Positions 36,001 to 47,434 of a stretch of 64,000 bases of DNA are shown one piece after another; the stretch's first letter is position 1, and each line of letters opens with the position of its first letter. A program made the translations under genes and the position numbers. Under the pieces are notes generated by a model. It saw only the letters and a list, made by a program, of their open reading frames with translations. It had not been told where the DNA came from and ran no database searches. Source of the stretch: Cylicocyclus nassatus (taxonomy: Eukaryota; Nematoda; Chromadorea; Rhabditida; Strongylidae); assembly GCA_958299035.1 (NCBI GenBank), contig CATQJL010000326.1:3114232-3178231 (forward strand), in the 5' to 3' direction.

Positions 36001-36540
36001 ATCTCATCGAGTTGATATGAAAATAAAAATAACGGCCTTCATTTGCCTATATGATTGTCGACGTTATGAATGTTGCGCTGTGCTTGTTTTTGGCACCCTC
36101 CTACATGCGCCACGCAGTTCAATCCCCTTTAGATCGATTTGAGCCTTACCAAAGAAGTTTGGTCTGATGTTCGTCTATGCGTCTTATGGAAAGGGCATCT
36201 TGATTTATTGAATTCCATGGTTTTGCGTTCTACCAAATCTTTTTGTACATGGTCGCCGCTCGTACTTAAGTGGCATGGTAAAAATATCCACAGAGGCTTC
36301 AATCTGAGTGTCATGATCGGCGCGCTAGAGTCCCTCGCGAGCCGCGTTCGCCCTCATCGAGTATGGTATTTTCCCATGTTTAAAGCGTGGGAATTACCGT
36401 ACCCGTAGGCATTCGTGGCTGACGAGCTTGTAAAAACATGCCTTGAGACACGTTCGGGAAGGCGTCAAGTGGCTCAAGCGAGTAGGCTCGCGAGGATCCA
36501 GGACGCGCTGAACGTGGCAAACAGATTGAAAGGTCTTTAA
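24099..36540 (+). CDS. Long coiled-coil protein, about 700 aa, 21 exons
   Basis: I do not recognise this protein. Exons: 24099-24163, 24581-24615, 25713-25843, 25951-26024, 27651-27702, 27748-27861, 28270-28400, 28545-28635, 28687-28821, 30575-30691, 30730-30878, 31082-31226, 32524-32620, 33478-33500, 35181-35393, 35437-35513, 35565-35661, 35718-35831, 36133-about 36168, 36294-36365, 36409-36540 (TAA). Phases agree throughout, with one odd splice donor (see findings). The basic start MAARRARSQNRDTAKDI leads to a Pro-rich hinge. From residue about 50 there is heptad-type, Lys/Glu/Gln/Leu-rich sequence (for example QLQNQLEEVKRQNRTLLENE and LQEQLNRLGSVHGDMEKAQE) for almost the whole length. The tail is basic, with RARVPREPRSPSSSM then ETRSGRRQVAQASRLARIQD. 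There is no signal peptide or membrane span. A structural or centrosome/cytoskeleton role is a guess from composition. The donor of exon 36133 is uncertain. Confidence 0.85.
26699..27370. mobile_element. 672-bp fold-back MITE with TA duplication
   Basis: Inverted ends CAGGGTGTCCCAAAAGCAAG and its near-copy (one T for C), flanked by TA at 26697-26698 and 27371-27372, as for Tc1/mariner-type elements. Similarity between the arms runs at least 170 bases inward, through shared motifs such as ACCATTCTGTA, GAGGAGGC and ACTGTAGGATTA. The two minus-strand frames inside it are parts of the arms. It sits in the coiled-coil gene's intron between exons 26024 and 27651. A decayed relative lies near 37740-37835. 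Confidence 0.93.
27561..27620. repeat. Perfect 30-bp tandem duplication
   Basis: The 30-base unit starting CTGGAAATTTTGTTTTACCG occurs twice head to tail (27561-27590 and 27591-27620) with no difference. It ends 30 bases before the exon at 27651, so it lies close to the branch-point and acceptor region of that intron. It looks recent. Confidence 0.97.
28924..28977. repeat. GC-rich hairpin repeat, copy 1
   Basis: CCGTGCCAGCGCCGTGT at 28924-28940 pairs with ACACGGCGCTAGCACGG at 28961-28977 (16 of 17 positions), around a GAGCGTCCCGTATTGATCGG loop. It lies in the intron after exon 28821. Related sequences are at 30399-30495, 57462-57520 and, less clearly, 59876-59965. Confidence 0.85.
30004..30143. 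repeat. G-tract tandem repeat with an opposing C-tract
   Basis: A unit of a G run followed by ATTTTTCTTCCTGATGAAG occurs twice (about 30004-30036 and 30037-30066), with G runs of 9 and 10. A run of 13 C follows at 30131-30143. The opposed G and C tracts could pair or form quadruplex structures. It is in the intron between exons 28821 and 30575. Confidence 0.85.
30399..30515. repeat. GC-rich hairpin repeat, copy 2, followed by a G13 run
   Basis: Contains CGTGTCAGCGTCGTGGTAGC and, after a GTATTGATCGATGG middle, ACGCGGCGCTAGCTGGGCGC. This is the same layout as the copy at 28924 but more diverged. A run of 13 G follows at 30503-30515. It is located about 60-180 bases upstream of exon 30575. Confidence 0.75.
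32916..33172. mobile_element. 257-bp hAT-type MITE with 8-bp target duplication
   Basis: The left end is CTGGGCTCGGCACGAGGTGG. The complement of the right end is CAGGGCTCGGCACAGGTGGC, with the CAGGG terminus typical of hAT elements. Both sides are flanked by a perfect 8-base duplication, ATCGGGAC (32908-32915 and 33173-33180), the hAT hallmark. The interior is A-rich and encodes nothing. It sits in the coiled-coil gene's intron between exons 32620 and 33478. Confidence 0.93.
34254..34268. repeat. Run of 15 G
   Basis: Fifteen consecutive G on the plus strand, followed by AGGGAGG, inside the coiled-coil gene's intron between 33500 and 35181. It is a possible quadruplex-forming and deletion-prone tract. 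Confidence 0.97.
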
Positions 36541-38739
36541 CCGCCATTGTCACGAATGTGTGATTGCACTACTCCACATTTTGCTATGTATTGCAGAAAT
36601 TACGCTCCAAGTATTGTCAAATAAGGAATTAAAATCCTTGCAAATTATTTCGACAACTCCTATGCATTCGCTGACATGGGCGGTGAGATGTTCTGTGGCC
36701 ACAATAGGGATTTGGTAAGTACCAAATCCTCCTCTGCTGAGAAAGTCATGGCTTTCGAATAACCTCTTACTAGTCATTTCAAATCACAGATAAATGAAGG
36801 CCACTGCATAACGAAGGCGCTGAAGCAGCATTGGTTGAGCGGGCGCGAACGCGGCGCGCGCGTATCACCTTTATAAGTCCTGCGGCTAATAAAGCCGCGT
36901 TCGTTCCCAAAGATATTGCGCCTTCGTCATGCAGCAGCCTATAGGTGAATAAGGCTGCAGCAAATTGACGACTCAACAGAATCTTTTTGTTTGGAATATC
37001 ACCCAAGGAGATCGCGAGCGTGGAAGGAAGGTATGAGGAGTCTCTTACGTGGTGTGCAAGTGGGTGGGCTTGTCTTTGGAAGGCGTAACCTGACAACTTT
37101 GACTGTCAAAGGATTGAACTCGATCAAGTAGTATCTGCATGTGCATGTTGCAATGATTCTCCGACTAACCCGTTATGAAATTGTGGCTGCTTGGTCTAAA
37201 TCACGGAATTTTTATGAATTTTCTGATGGTCGAATGTGCGCCGAGTATCCGAAAGCTCAGCACAACTGAAAGGGACCCGGCTAACACTCGGTACGAGCGC
37301 TATTAGGAAACATTCAGCATATAGGACCAGTGCGAATCAGCTGCCTTTACGAAAAACTCTAGAAAACTTGAGGTGGCAGGATTTCATCCGCTGGTTCCAC
37401 TGCTCTTGAATTTGCAAAAATGATGTTTTGAACTCGACTCGGTGACCGTTAACCAGTCGAGTTCAAATACCATAATATTGCAAAATTTGAAAAGTCATTG
37501 TAGCTGTTCTTTCCGAAGGTTAAATTTTTGAGGAGCCTTGAAGAAACAGTTGTTACGGTACATATCCTATCAACTAATCATTACGGTGACATGCACTTTC
37601 CATATCTGGAGTCAGAGAGGCGAGCGCGATATAAGAGTTCTCGATATCATCTCATATCTCAAAACCCCAAGTTCCTACCGTACTCAAAACCTTATTCAAA
37701 TTTCCTACCGTATTCTTACTTGCTAAAGAGCGATCGATGATATACATTGTAAGTCTATGTAGGAGCCACCCCTACAACGTGGAACAAGATGACGATCGAA
37801 GGTGTGTACTTACTTTTAGGACATTCTGTATCCTTTTCGTGAAATGCATACGCACTATTCGCAAGTTCAGAGTCTATACGATGTACTGAAGTGTTATTAG
37901 TGAGTTTCGGAAACAATTTAAGAGGATATTGGAATTATCTATAGGGGACAACATAATGCCAAGCATGTGATAATTGCTCACGCTATTCGGTATCTTTACA
38001 TCAACAAATGCAGCCGTCTTAAGGTATTTTCATTTGTTTTTAAGTAAATTGGTATGTTCTACGCGGCTTGATTGGTTGCTCAAGCTGCCTTATTGAGACT
38101 GAACTTACTTGGGCTTAGCCTGAGCGGCTAAGCATGCAAAAGCAAAGTGCAATGAAGACTTATTTGCAGAGGGAAGCCGATATCAATCGACTAGCACGTT
38201 CGGTAAATTCCTAGAGGCAGTTTTTCCGCTCTACAGTATCCAATATTTATCCACTCCCACGAATTTCCATTTGAAGCATTCTTTAGAGGTTTGAACTCGA
38301 CTTGAGTATGTTACAACTGTTTGTGTGCAGTCTATCGTTTCTCAGCATCTATTCATTCATATGTATAGGAAACAATTTGTCTGAGTGCATGGGCTGTTAT
38401 GCTGAATTTCTGACATTTTGACATTATCGCTGGTACGTGCGGATATGTGTTCTTGTGAATGTCGAACCAAGCTTTGAATGACCTAACTCAATGTATGTTT
38501 TGTCCACCCTGCTCCTTCCGCTCTATTATGCATTGCGTATTGTTTGAATGCCTACCTAAGAAATCCGCAACCTATTTACCTAGAATATGTTGTTTGTATG
38601 TGTCTATGATGTCGTGCATGTGCCAAAGACTACATTCAATAAAAGCAATTGCACATATAAAAATGTGTTCGCAGAGAGTTTTAACATTTTAAAGCATTAC
38701 GCAAAGGGAAAATTTCTGTATGGTCATCCTCATAATACC
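36541..38739. other. Spacer with repeat debris
   Basis: No gene was resolved. A GC-rich patch at about 36840-36960 contains GCGGCTAATAAAGCCGCG, a small stem-loop. A 105-codon minus-strand frame (36779-37096) runs through it and looks like repeat sequence. At 37427-37467 TTTGAACTCGACT and its inverse AGTCGAGTTCAAA form a hairpin. At about 37740-37835 there is a decayed right end of the 26699-27370 MITE family (ending ACTTTTAGGACATTCTGTAT). The remainder shows nothing. Confidence 0.6.
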
Positions 38740-39535
38740 ATAATATTCACGAGCGAAATGAATGTTACTTTGATCCCATTTTAGATCCCTATCAAAATCA
38801 GTTCCAAGCAGAGTACAATACCGATTATATTTTTCAAAAAAAACGACGCCGCGGTCGCCCGAATTATGTGACATCACGTGGCCATATCTGGCTTTAGTGT
38901 GAACGAAATCTAAATCCAAGGGCACCATTTGACTCAGGTCGGCGCGGCGCATCTTCTGGTATATACCCTTAGATTCAACTGGCTTGGCGGCTGGTAGGCG
39001 GGGCTTCGTGACCTAGTAAAGAGTACAGAATGATCAGAGAACACGAGCGCGAGAGAGACGCTGACTGCGGGCGCGAGCGGCTTTTATTGGGTCTCAAAGC
39101 CCCGCTTTCTAGCCGCCAATCCATTTGAATCAAAGGTTAGCAGTGCCTGCTTGGGCACAGTAAAAGGCCAGATTCTACGAATTTTTTCAGGTTTTTACTC
39201 ACGGCCCAATGAGTGCAAGGAATAAGCACGCTGAGTAACCCACTGCAAGCAAAAATCTGGAATGATTTGGAATCTGGCCTCCTACTGTGTCCAAACAGGC
39301 ACTTTCATATATCAGAAGATGCGCCGCACTGAAGTCATGGAATGTTTGTTAAGAATTTCCACTCTGAAGCGAGATATGGCCACGCTACGGTGCTGTCACG
39401 TGAATCGGGCGACTGCGCGTCGTTTTTTTTTTCAACAACTACGAGTGGTATTGTATGGCTTGCCTGCAACCGATGGCAAGCATGTCAATTCGCAATACTC
39501 ATTTTTGTTGCTGGAATAATAGTCCATTGCGTGTC
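38740..39535. mobile_element. Fold-back element interrupted by a smaller one
   Basis: The arms pair in inverse around a centre that falls near 39050 once a 162-base insertion in the right arm is removed. For example, CAGAAGATGCGCCGC at 39316-39330 matches the complement of 38942-38956, and GATATGGCCACG at 39373 matches the complement of 38877-38888. The inner block GATTCAACTGGCTTGGCGGC at 38971 also pairs with 39109-39128. The outer limits are blurred by divergence. The frames on each strand here are the arms. Confidence 0.8.
39142..39303. mobile_element. 162-bp MITE nested in the fold-back
   Basis: The left end is AGTGCCTGCTTGGGCACAGT. The complement of the right end is AGTGCCTGTTTGGACACAGT. 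The inverted ends are 34 bases long, ending in GGCCAGATTC on both sides. Aligning the host fold-back's two arms shows the element was inserted between AAGGTTA and TATATCAGAAG, so a TA target is likely. Confidence 0.88.
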
Positions 39536-40188
39536 CAACAGCTCAGCACAGGGTTTCCTAGTGCTAAGCTAAGCTTGTCTTTAATTTGATGCTATTAAGC
39601 GCTTTTCGTCAATAATACGGAGTGTTTTTTGCTAACATAAATCACGGATTAAGCGCAGAAGAACTTTGATTGGATTGCTTGCTTACGCCTTATATATAAT
39701 CTAAAGACCTTGAAAGAATCATAATCCCACAGAGAACGATGAAGTCAACAAATAAGTTGCGCGCTTAATTGCAATATCACTGATAAGAACCGTGGTCTTG
39801 ATCTATTATGGCAGGTACTTTCTGTTACTTTCTTAATTTTCGATGCTGATGAATTCTAAGGACTTCCTGAAAAGCACAAAATTGCTTCATCTCTAATGAA
39901 TGGCATAGACTCATCGGCATGACCAATGCCACAAATGCACACATGTTGCAGGTTTACGGCAGCTTTCTAGACATGCTCAATTTTCCTTCCTGCCATTGAA
40001 TGTTTTCTCAGCCTTTTCTTGGGCGATTTCTCGTAATTTCTCAGGAATTTCGACATTAGTCTTACTATGGCGGAAGTCTTGTACATTTAACGGCTCAGAA
40101 ACCAAAAAAAAACAATATGCGGAAATAAAATATTTGTATTTTTTTGTGCGTCGTGTAGGAATTGTTAGGACAAGCTAAAAAGGTATTA
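39536..40188. other. No gene seen
   Basis: AT-rich spacer between two mobile elements. Short chance frames only. Confidence 0.6.
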
Positions 40189-40685
40189 GGTTGTTACATA
40201 AGTTTTGTTACACTCAAATGAAATAACCCTCATAATTTTGTGTTGTCAAATGATTTTTCCTTATCTCCAAACTGTGTGTAATGTTGCAGATGTTCAATAT
40301 ATATGTCAACACATAAAAACAAATCAAATTTTCGAATCTTTTGGAATTTTTTCGCATCATTTTCAGATTTCCAATTTTGGTTATTGAAGAGCTTGAACTT
40401 CCAAACTGCCCAGTGGTTACTACCAATGCTCCTAGAAGTCCATAAAAATTCTAAAATGCTAGAAAAGAAGAATAAGAGTTAGAAAATAAAGGAAAAAAAT
40501 GGAGGTTGGAGTGCCCTTATAGAGTTGCTTTTATATCTACTGTAAGTCATGTGGTGAGGACATAAATGGTGCCAGCGGATAGCCCTTCATGCCTTCCCCA
40601 TATATGCTAAATATGAGACCTTGCCGAATTTTCAGAGTTTTCCAGAGGAAGACGATGAAAGTGTAACAGAACTTATGTAACAACC
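40189..40685. mobile_element. 497-bp mariner-type MITE with TA duplication
   Basis: Inverted ends of 26 bases with one mismatch (left GGTTGTTACATAAGTTTTGT, right complement GGTTGTTACATAAGTTCTGT), flanked by TA at 40187-40188 and 40686-40687. Unlike the other elements here the interior is not palindromic. A minus-strand frame (40537-40743) crosses the right end. It may keep a scrap of transposase-derived sequence, but no DDD/E motif is visible. Confidence 0.93.
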
Positions 40686-41969
40686 TAACAGTTCTCAACT
40701 TTTCAAAGAAGTCTAGTCTTTCTACTGATAAAATTTTTGACATAAGAGAGACTATCCGCCAACTTATGTTTTGAATAAGAAATTGTAGTGGTGCTGTCTT
40801 AGAAGCTTCCTTGAGATGTTCTTCTTGCCATGCGGCAAAATGAGTCGTAAATAATTCAAGGTACAGCCTCGCAAGTCATTCTTTCGATTCTTCTCCATCC
40901 AGTCGCACATAACCTGTCTTCTCTTCCGTTGCTGCCTCTTCCTAAACCTATCCTGATGCCGCTCCAAAACACATTCAGGTGAGATATTTTCCGTGATTGT
41001 TGCTCGCTTTGGACATTCAAGCAAATGAAGTCTCAGTCAACTGTATTTTTCTTCGAGAATCGCTTTTATGCCTGCAATTTTGGCATAATTTCATTTGCAG
41101 CAGCGTTTTGCATAGAGTTTTTCTTGTAGTAATGCCAAATCACTTATAAGATATGTACTAAACCTCATTGACTCCAGATTGGGGCTCAATCGATATGACA
41201 TCATGTAAATGAGTTAGTTGCAAACTTTAAAAAGCTCTCATTAGGATGCCAATTGATTTTGTCTTGTCTTGAAAGTTTCGATGCAAGATGTTCGTATGGA
41301 TCTGCAAAATTTTTCGACAAGTCGGTAACGCTTAAGTACTAACATGCTTGTTGATAATTCTACAAATAACATGGCAATAAATCTCTGGAGCTGTATTTAT
41401 AGCTTTGACACATGTTCACATGCTTAACATTAAAAAACCGGCCTGTCAGTTGACATTTGTGGACTAGCCATTATTTTTTACGGCCCATGGTTTTTGAGAG
41501 CATTGTGAAGTGGATAAGGGGTAAATCAACCTATATTGTTTTACTATAAAATTATTAATTGCAAGGTTATTGAGCTAATTCCTTCATTTATTGGGCTTTG
41601 TAGTACATATTTAGCTCTTAGGCACCGAAAAATGTAGATTTTCACAACTTTCCTATTTCCAAGCAAGTAGATCCGTTTGAAGAAGCAGCACCTTATTGTA
41701 CAAGGAAATTTTACCTAGCAAATACAAGAATGCAATGTGAAATTTGATTTGAGATTACTTCCGCGTCGACGACTTTTTCATTAACTACTTTTTTGTAGAG
41801 TTTATGCTAGAGAATATATAATAACGAACATTTCACAGCTGATCATTTGCTACAGTGATATGTGGCTTTTTTAGATTTAAGAGAATTTCCTGAGTCATTC
41901 GAGCATGCTTGAAACATTCATACCTATAATGAATTGTATTCAGTACCGGATTTTGAGGAGAAATGAGAT
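40686..41969. other. No gene seen
   Basis: AT-rich spacer. A minus-strand frame of 86 codons at 40764-41024, rich in Arg and Lys (DRFRKRQQRKRRQ), is the only notable open frame, and no splice partners were found. Confidence 0.5.
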
Positions 41970-42789
41970 TCAGAGCGTATGATTTCCCTCTCCTCCTCTT
42001 GTTTGTACTTCCCTAATCATCTCTAGACCTTGAAAGTTGAATGAAAACAGTTTTGTTAATCTACGTTCTTCCGAAGTGCAATAGGTAACGAGACGAGATT
42101 TATAGCAGCAAAACTCATGTGTACTTCCAAAATCTGAACGCAAGAGGCGAAGGATTAGCAGTGATTTGTTTGTGTACGCTATGAGGAATGTTGTGGGATG
42201 AATGTATTCGATGCGAGCACTTTGAAGAATTGTTTGGTAAATGATGAGAAATACTCGATCAAATGATGTCGAATAGGATGTTTTCAGCGTGAAGGTGGAA
42301 ATAGCACTCATTCCATCGAACATGTATTAAAGTTTTCACTCACTCTATTATGAGGTAGCTCTGTGCCAGTTTCAGAGAATATTTCGCCTTTGAGCTTTCT
42401 AATAAGCCATATGGACGTTAGGCAGCTTTTTTATATTATTTCTCATCTCAAAGTGATGACCTGCATTGCAAGTAGTTAGCGATTAGAGCTTTACTTTCTT
42501 CATGTTTCGGCGGCTTTATTATACGTTTACAATCACTGGCACCTATGTAATAATTTTCCGCAAAATTAATTTTTACGAACTGTAAGAATACCATATAAAA
42601 GCCAAACATGATATTAGTTGTAGTAACGATCCATAATTTTATGGCAGATAGCTGTTTAGCGTAAACAAGAACAATTTCACTACAAACAGTTGTGTAACAC
42701 AATATATAATACTTCTTTCTTACTCGATTTCTGGTATTAGGCTTTGAGTTCCGTCTCGAACATACTTCAAGCAAAAGACGCAGATTCAA
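41970..42789 (-). other. Possible membrane-protein exons or pseudogene
   Basis: Two minus-strand frames follow each other. The frame at 42448-42789 includes hydrophobic stretches KLWIVTTTNIMFGFYMVFLQ and KKYYILCYTTVCSEIVLVYA. The frame at 41970-42323 includes FDRVFLIIYQTILQSARIEY and TFLIAYTNKSLLILRLLR. They suggest a multi-pass protein such as a fast-evolving chemoreceptor, but no family motif or coherent splice chain was found. It may be a decayed gene. Confidence 0.22.
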
Positions 42790-43256
42790 CCATCATTTCC
42801 TCAAAAATTACTTTATGTGCTGTAATCAAATCGAACTTTGTGTACTACACACAAGCGCTGAAGATCCAAAATATTGTATAAGTTCTTTTGCTAAAAATCT
42901 GACCAAATCTTGGATTTCTGAACTACACGCACTTGTGAAACAGCCCTTTTTTTCTGATCCTATTGTTTTGTTGATGTAATTATTGTTCTTTTTCGTAGAA
43001 AAGCCTCTTTCCAAGCGTAAAACCTCAGGTGCTTTGAATCACAAATCTTCACGTCCACGTAGGACATGAGGCTGTCACACGACGCCCAAATGCGATCTTG
43101 CATCCATCAGGCTTCTAATGCTATCCGTCTTTACATAATTAGCCGAGTGCTTGTGTCTAATATGCTATCTGCAGTTGCAGTTTCAAATTTCTCATGTTTC
43201 TTTACAAATTACATGTATATCTCTAGTTTTTATCACAAATGATAGGGCCTAATCAA

Positions 43257-43475
43257 TCAGAAAAAATTTGACGGAAAGACTTTTCCCAGCGCACTTTTCC
43301 ATGCATTACGAAGTGACTGCTCGGCTAATTTTTGGAAGTGTTGTTCTGCTATTCGATTTCCGCGCTCTGGCACCTGTACTTTACGGATTGTGACTTTTAA
43401 AGAATGCACATAGCCAATGCTTGGGAACTTTTTGAAATTACTTAGCTGACCGCGAAACCTTCCAAAGTGTACCAT
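43257..43475 (-). CDS. Small hypothetical protein (72 aa)
   Basis: I do not recognise it. The complete frame runs from an ATG whose first base is 43475 to a TGA at 43257-43259. It starts MVHFGRFRGQLSNFKKFPSI and ends with a basic amphipathic stretch, RIAEQHFQKLAEQSLRNAWK. Codon use is unlike the surrounding AT-rich noise, which favours coding. It could be a terminal exon of a larger minus-strand gene. Confidence 0.3.
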   Translation of the reverse strand: MVHFGRFRGQLSNFKKFPSIGYVHSLKVTIRKVQVPERGNRIAEQHFQKLAEQSLRNAWKSALGKVFPSNFF

Positions 43476-44400
43476 CCAAAATAACTAAGCGTTATCTTTA
43501 GCAGAGAGAAATACAACAAGCAGGCTTGTATAAAACAAGTATAAATTTCAATTCATAGAATTTGTAGCAATCACTTGTTGATATTCAGCATTTACACAAT
43601 TTGAAATCAACGACAACTTGCAGTCGATAATTCTAACAGCAGAATTACAACAAAAGTAGAAGAAACATTCTTCCTGGATAGCAAGGCTCTTTTTTGTTTT
43701 CTTTTTGATGTCCATCGAAATTCGTATAAATATAGCCCAATAATAACACTAACACATTTTTGGACTGTACTTTGAGACAGCAAATTATGGGGATTTGAGC
43801 TTTCTCCCTAGAACTCTGAACATATACTTGCGCTGTACTTTTGTCGTAAACTCTCACTCCCCCCTTCCTCAATTGCTGAAAATACCATTCTTTGTGGCGT
43901 GACCGACTACAATCTTCGCTTGAACTTGCTTCTAATCATGCTAGAGTCAACTTTTTGAAGTCGTATGGACGCATATAGCACTTGGAGCGATAAGTTCGTA
44001 TTGAACTTAGTTGCTCGAGTTGATTACGCTTCAAGAACGAGAGCTACTCAAGGAAACATAGTTGCGCTGAAAATGTTCGAAGACTTTTTGTGTTTTGCCT
44101 CACTTCACTTCGAAATTTTTGATAGTTAAGCAGCTTTAATATCGATGCATTGTGCTTCTTTCATTCAAAAGGGATCTAAGCCTAAGTAGTAAGTTGGTTA
44201 TTAGTGAATCTCGAAAGTGTTGTACTATAGCGTAAGGGACTTGTATATAGAAGGAGTACTCGAAGAACACACACCGACAGGGTGTCTGTAACTCAATTAT
44301 ACTTTCTTAGCACCTGATGCAAGTTACATACATAGGCGCAAAAGTGCACTTGCAAGGCAGAAAGAGTGCATAATGGTTAGTTAGTCCAATAGTAGTACTT

Positions 44401-46180
44401 TTGCGAAGGCGCGAAGGTTCGGGCTTGAGTCGAGCGAGGGGAAGTCTGAACTCAGATCTGGCACACGTTCGCTTATCTCGATATTGTGAATCTTTCAGTA
44501 GGTCTAGAAGGAAAAGGAAAGAAACCTTCGCAATGCATTGTATTCAGCAGAAGTCTTTTTTCTTCACCTTCGAATTGAATCAGCTCATGCACATCATGCA
44601 TCTTTTCTGCAGATATAGCTCTTATTTGGGTGGAAATCCAATTTTTCGCTCTTTATTGTACTCTAGCCGTTCCTTGACTATGTTCCACATATTTTCCTTC
44701 GAATTTCAATTCCTAAATGTGAATATTTCTCTTGGCTTGTCCATCCCGTATAGTGGAGCGCGCAATCGTGCGCGGCCATCACATGCACCAGCACGTAAAT
44801 ACGCTTCGACTTAACACTAACTAATGCAAATGTGTCTGCCCTGAAGCTCTGTTCGGTGGGTGGCTTGCGCCGTGTATTTGATGTTTTGACGAGGCACAAG
44901 ACGTTCATAACCTAGTCTGTGAAGCATTGAGATTAGGTTTCACGCTGTCCAACAAACACATTCTTCAAGAGGGAGGATGTGTGAGTGAATAACAATGTAC
45001 TACAAATGTTACATGATGTAATTCTTGCACTTACTCATGTCTCGAGCCACACGTTGAACTTACTCTCATGTCTCCGGGCAGCGACATTGTGAAGCCGTGC
45101 CTCTGCTCATTCCCAAACTCAGATTTCATCGCTCAACCAGCACTAACTATTTCCGCAGAATGTATTTATTTCACTACCATTCTCTGCTGGCACTCGCTTC
45201 TATGGGAGAAATCATCCCTGACAAAGTCGATTTCATCTACATTCTCTTCTTGCTCTCATATCATTGTGGAAAAAAATGAGATGCTCCAGTCTTTCTGTAC
45301 CAGAGCATTACTATTGGGTTGGTCTATAACTCCTGCACAATTTGGACGGCTCATAGTTTTCTCAGCTAATAAGAGTAAGCTGTAGAACCACAACATGGGT
45401 AAAAAAGCTGTAAAATTACGACATGAGTAAAACATTTTCTTGGGCCATTTAGCATCTTTAGCCACAAAAATTTGAAAAAAAATATACAAAATGATTGCTT
45501 CTGTTCATCAGCTAGTATCTCCACGATTTGCTGATTTCATTTTTGCTTGGAATACACTTAAGAAGCGTACGATTTCCTCTGACTAAGCACTCTGACAAAC
45601 GAATTTGCTCAGGCGGGAAAAAACCACAATTTACTCTAAAAATCTCGTTGCAGGACTTATGGTATCTAATAATCCGCGCATGCCTCTTGCTCAACCTGAA
45701 GTCTATAACCATTACGTCCTACCTATCTTCTCGTCACGCTCGTTTTCTAAATTTTATCACGCTAATCACACACGGTTGTCCAGACATCACGACTAGTTAC
45801 TAGTGAGAAATGCGACCCTAGTGGACGATTCAAGCTCAATGAGCGGAGCTGTCATCGAAACAGCCGACGGATTCGAGTCGCGTAATTTCGGGCGCCACAT
45901 CGTCGGAGCAGCAAAACTATCGTCGCGGTGTGCTCAGACCAGATCTTTTATGTTCCGTGCTAGTGTATCTCCTGATTACTTATGAAAACGTGCGCATATT
46001 TCATTCAATCCGCTCTCGTATACGTCGTGATGTATCACTTACTCCTCGGATGTGCATATGTTTTGCTCAAGCGAGAACATGTTTCGGGGCTTACTCTCGG
46101 CATGGAAAGCTCGCGAGGCTACCTGAGATCGTTTTTCTTGAGTCCCTTTCTTTTTCTCGGACCTGACGACCTGTTTTGAT
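44401..46180 (+). other. Unresolved coding-like region
   Basis: GC content rises and several plus-strand frames look coding without a splice chain that works. These are 45097-45279 (includes NYFRRMYLFHYHSLLALAS), 45605-45796 (includes KTTIYSKNLVAGLMVSNNPR), 45803-45985 (includes SSMSGAVIETADGFESRNFG) and 45982-46179 (includes hydrophobic FIQSALVYVVMYHLLLGCAY). Overlapping frames of similar length exist, so each assignment is insecure. A membrane enzyme, for instance of the acyltransferase-3 type, or a decayed gene would fit. I cannot choose. Confidence 0.25.
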
Positions 46181-47434
46181 TTTGCTGTAAAAGGTTGTCA
46201 TGAATAATTCAGCTTTGTACTTTGAGCGTCGAGTTTGTAGTGACCAGTGTTTTCAAGAAGCGCCAAATTTCGAGAGAACCTATGGCGGGGGCGGGGGCAT
46301 GTAAATTAGCCTATTTACGATTGACTACAGTAATATGCCCTCATTTTAATCCGTGTATGTTTCTTATACATTGTAACATCCTCGAGAAGATACCAATACG
46401 TATATTCTTCTATGTTCCCTATCTTCTCTTCCTATTACATTATATAAGCTTGCCATATGCTTAGTTCCATTTCATTTTCCTTCACAAAGCTGCTTTGAGT
46501 TTTTTCTTGGAGATTTGTGATACTTCAACTCTCTCGGCATGCTTTCTTACTCTTTTCCGTACAAGTCACAACAGAATTGTGATTTATTTAACGGTGTTTT
46601 CTTATAACGCCACTCTTGAATATGTGTGGATATAAGTGGATTCTTCCTCCGCAAATGTGATTATTTACTTATTTGATGTTCGTCTGCCAAGCGTTGCCAA
46701 ACATTTTATACGTATGTGAATGATGGGATTGAAAGATATCTCATTAAATCTGGGTTTAGATTGAAATTTACTTTTTAAATAGAGGGCTTATTCTCATCAT
46801 AAGTTATGAAATGCTCAAGTTCGTACTCCTCTTTCCTCTACATCTTGTATGGAATGAAATTCTCGGTACTGCTATTTTTGGCTCATCGTCGAGCTTTCTT
46901 TTCTTTCGAAATTTTGCAAAATTACTAAAACAAATGATATCTAGAAGCAAGAGTCTCTATTCCACATTACCTTGCCCAATGTTGCGTAGGTCAGCTCTAG
47001 TCTTTTTTATGTGATTTATGTGTTATGACCTCAACAAAAGGTCAATTCCATCGCATTTATCATCTGAAAGCATGACAGACAAGCTTACCTGATTGATGTA
47101 GGACATGACTCGTGTCAGTGAGATGATTCACAGATTTTAAACCTAATTTTCCAAGCGCTCTGTTATTAATCTTGTTAGGAACGTAAAATGCGAAGGGGCA
47201 GCCGATAGAGGCAACGTCTTTGAAGGATTTATTAATAGTTTGCGTGTTCATAAAAAATGATATTCAAACATTTCTGACTCAATCATTGGAATAGCGGCAT
47301 TCTGACAAAAGATACAGGCTCTAATGCTTCTATCAGGCTGAAACGAAATTTCGATTCAAGATATCCTTAGGAATCATTTAAATAGCTATTTCTCATATCT
47401 GGTCATTTTTTTTGATAATGTATGATAAGCCATT
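46181..47434. other. No gene seen
   Basis: AT-rich spacer with short chance frames on both strands. Confidence 0.5.

Noticed and set aside
36139..36408. 89-codon plus-strand frame treated as one exon
   Set aside because: The last coiled-coil exons (36294-36365 and 36409-36540) read in another frame with good splice sites and match the basic tail; only its first 36 bases are kept.
36779..37096. 105-codon minus-strand frame
   Set aside because: It crosses GC-rich hairpin repeat sequence, has an alanine/arginine-biased composition, and no splice partners.
44278..44300. ACAGGGTGTCTGTAACTC as a MITE terminus
   Set aside because: No inverted partner was found nearby and similarity to the 26699 family stops after about ten bases.
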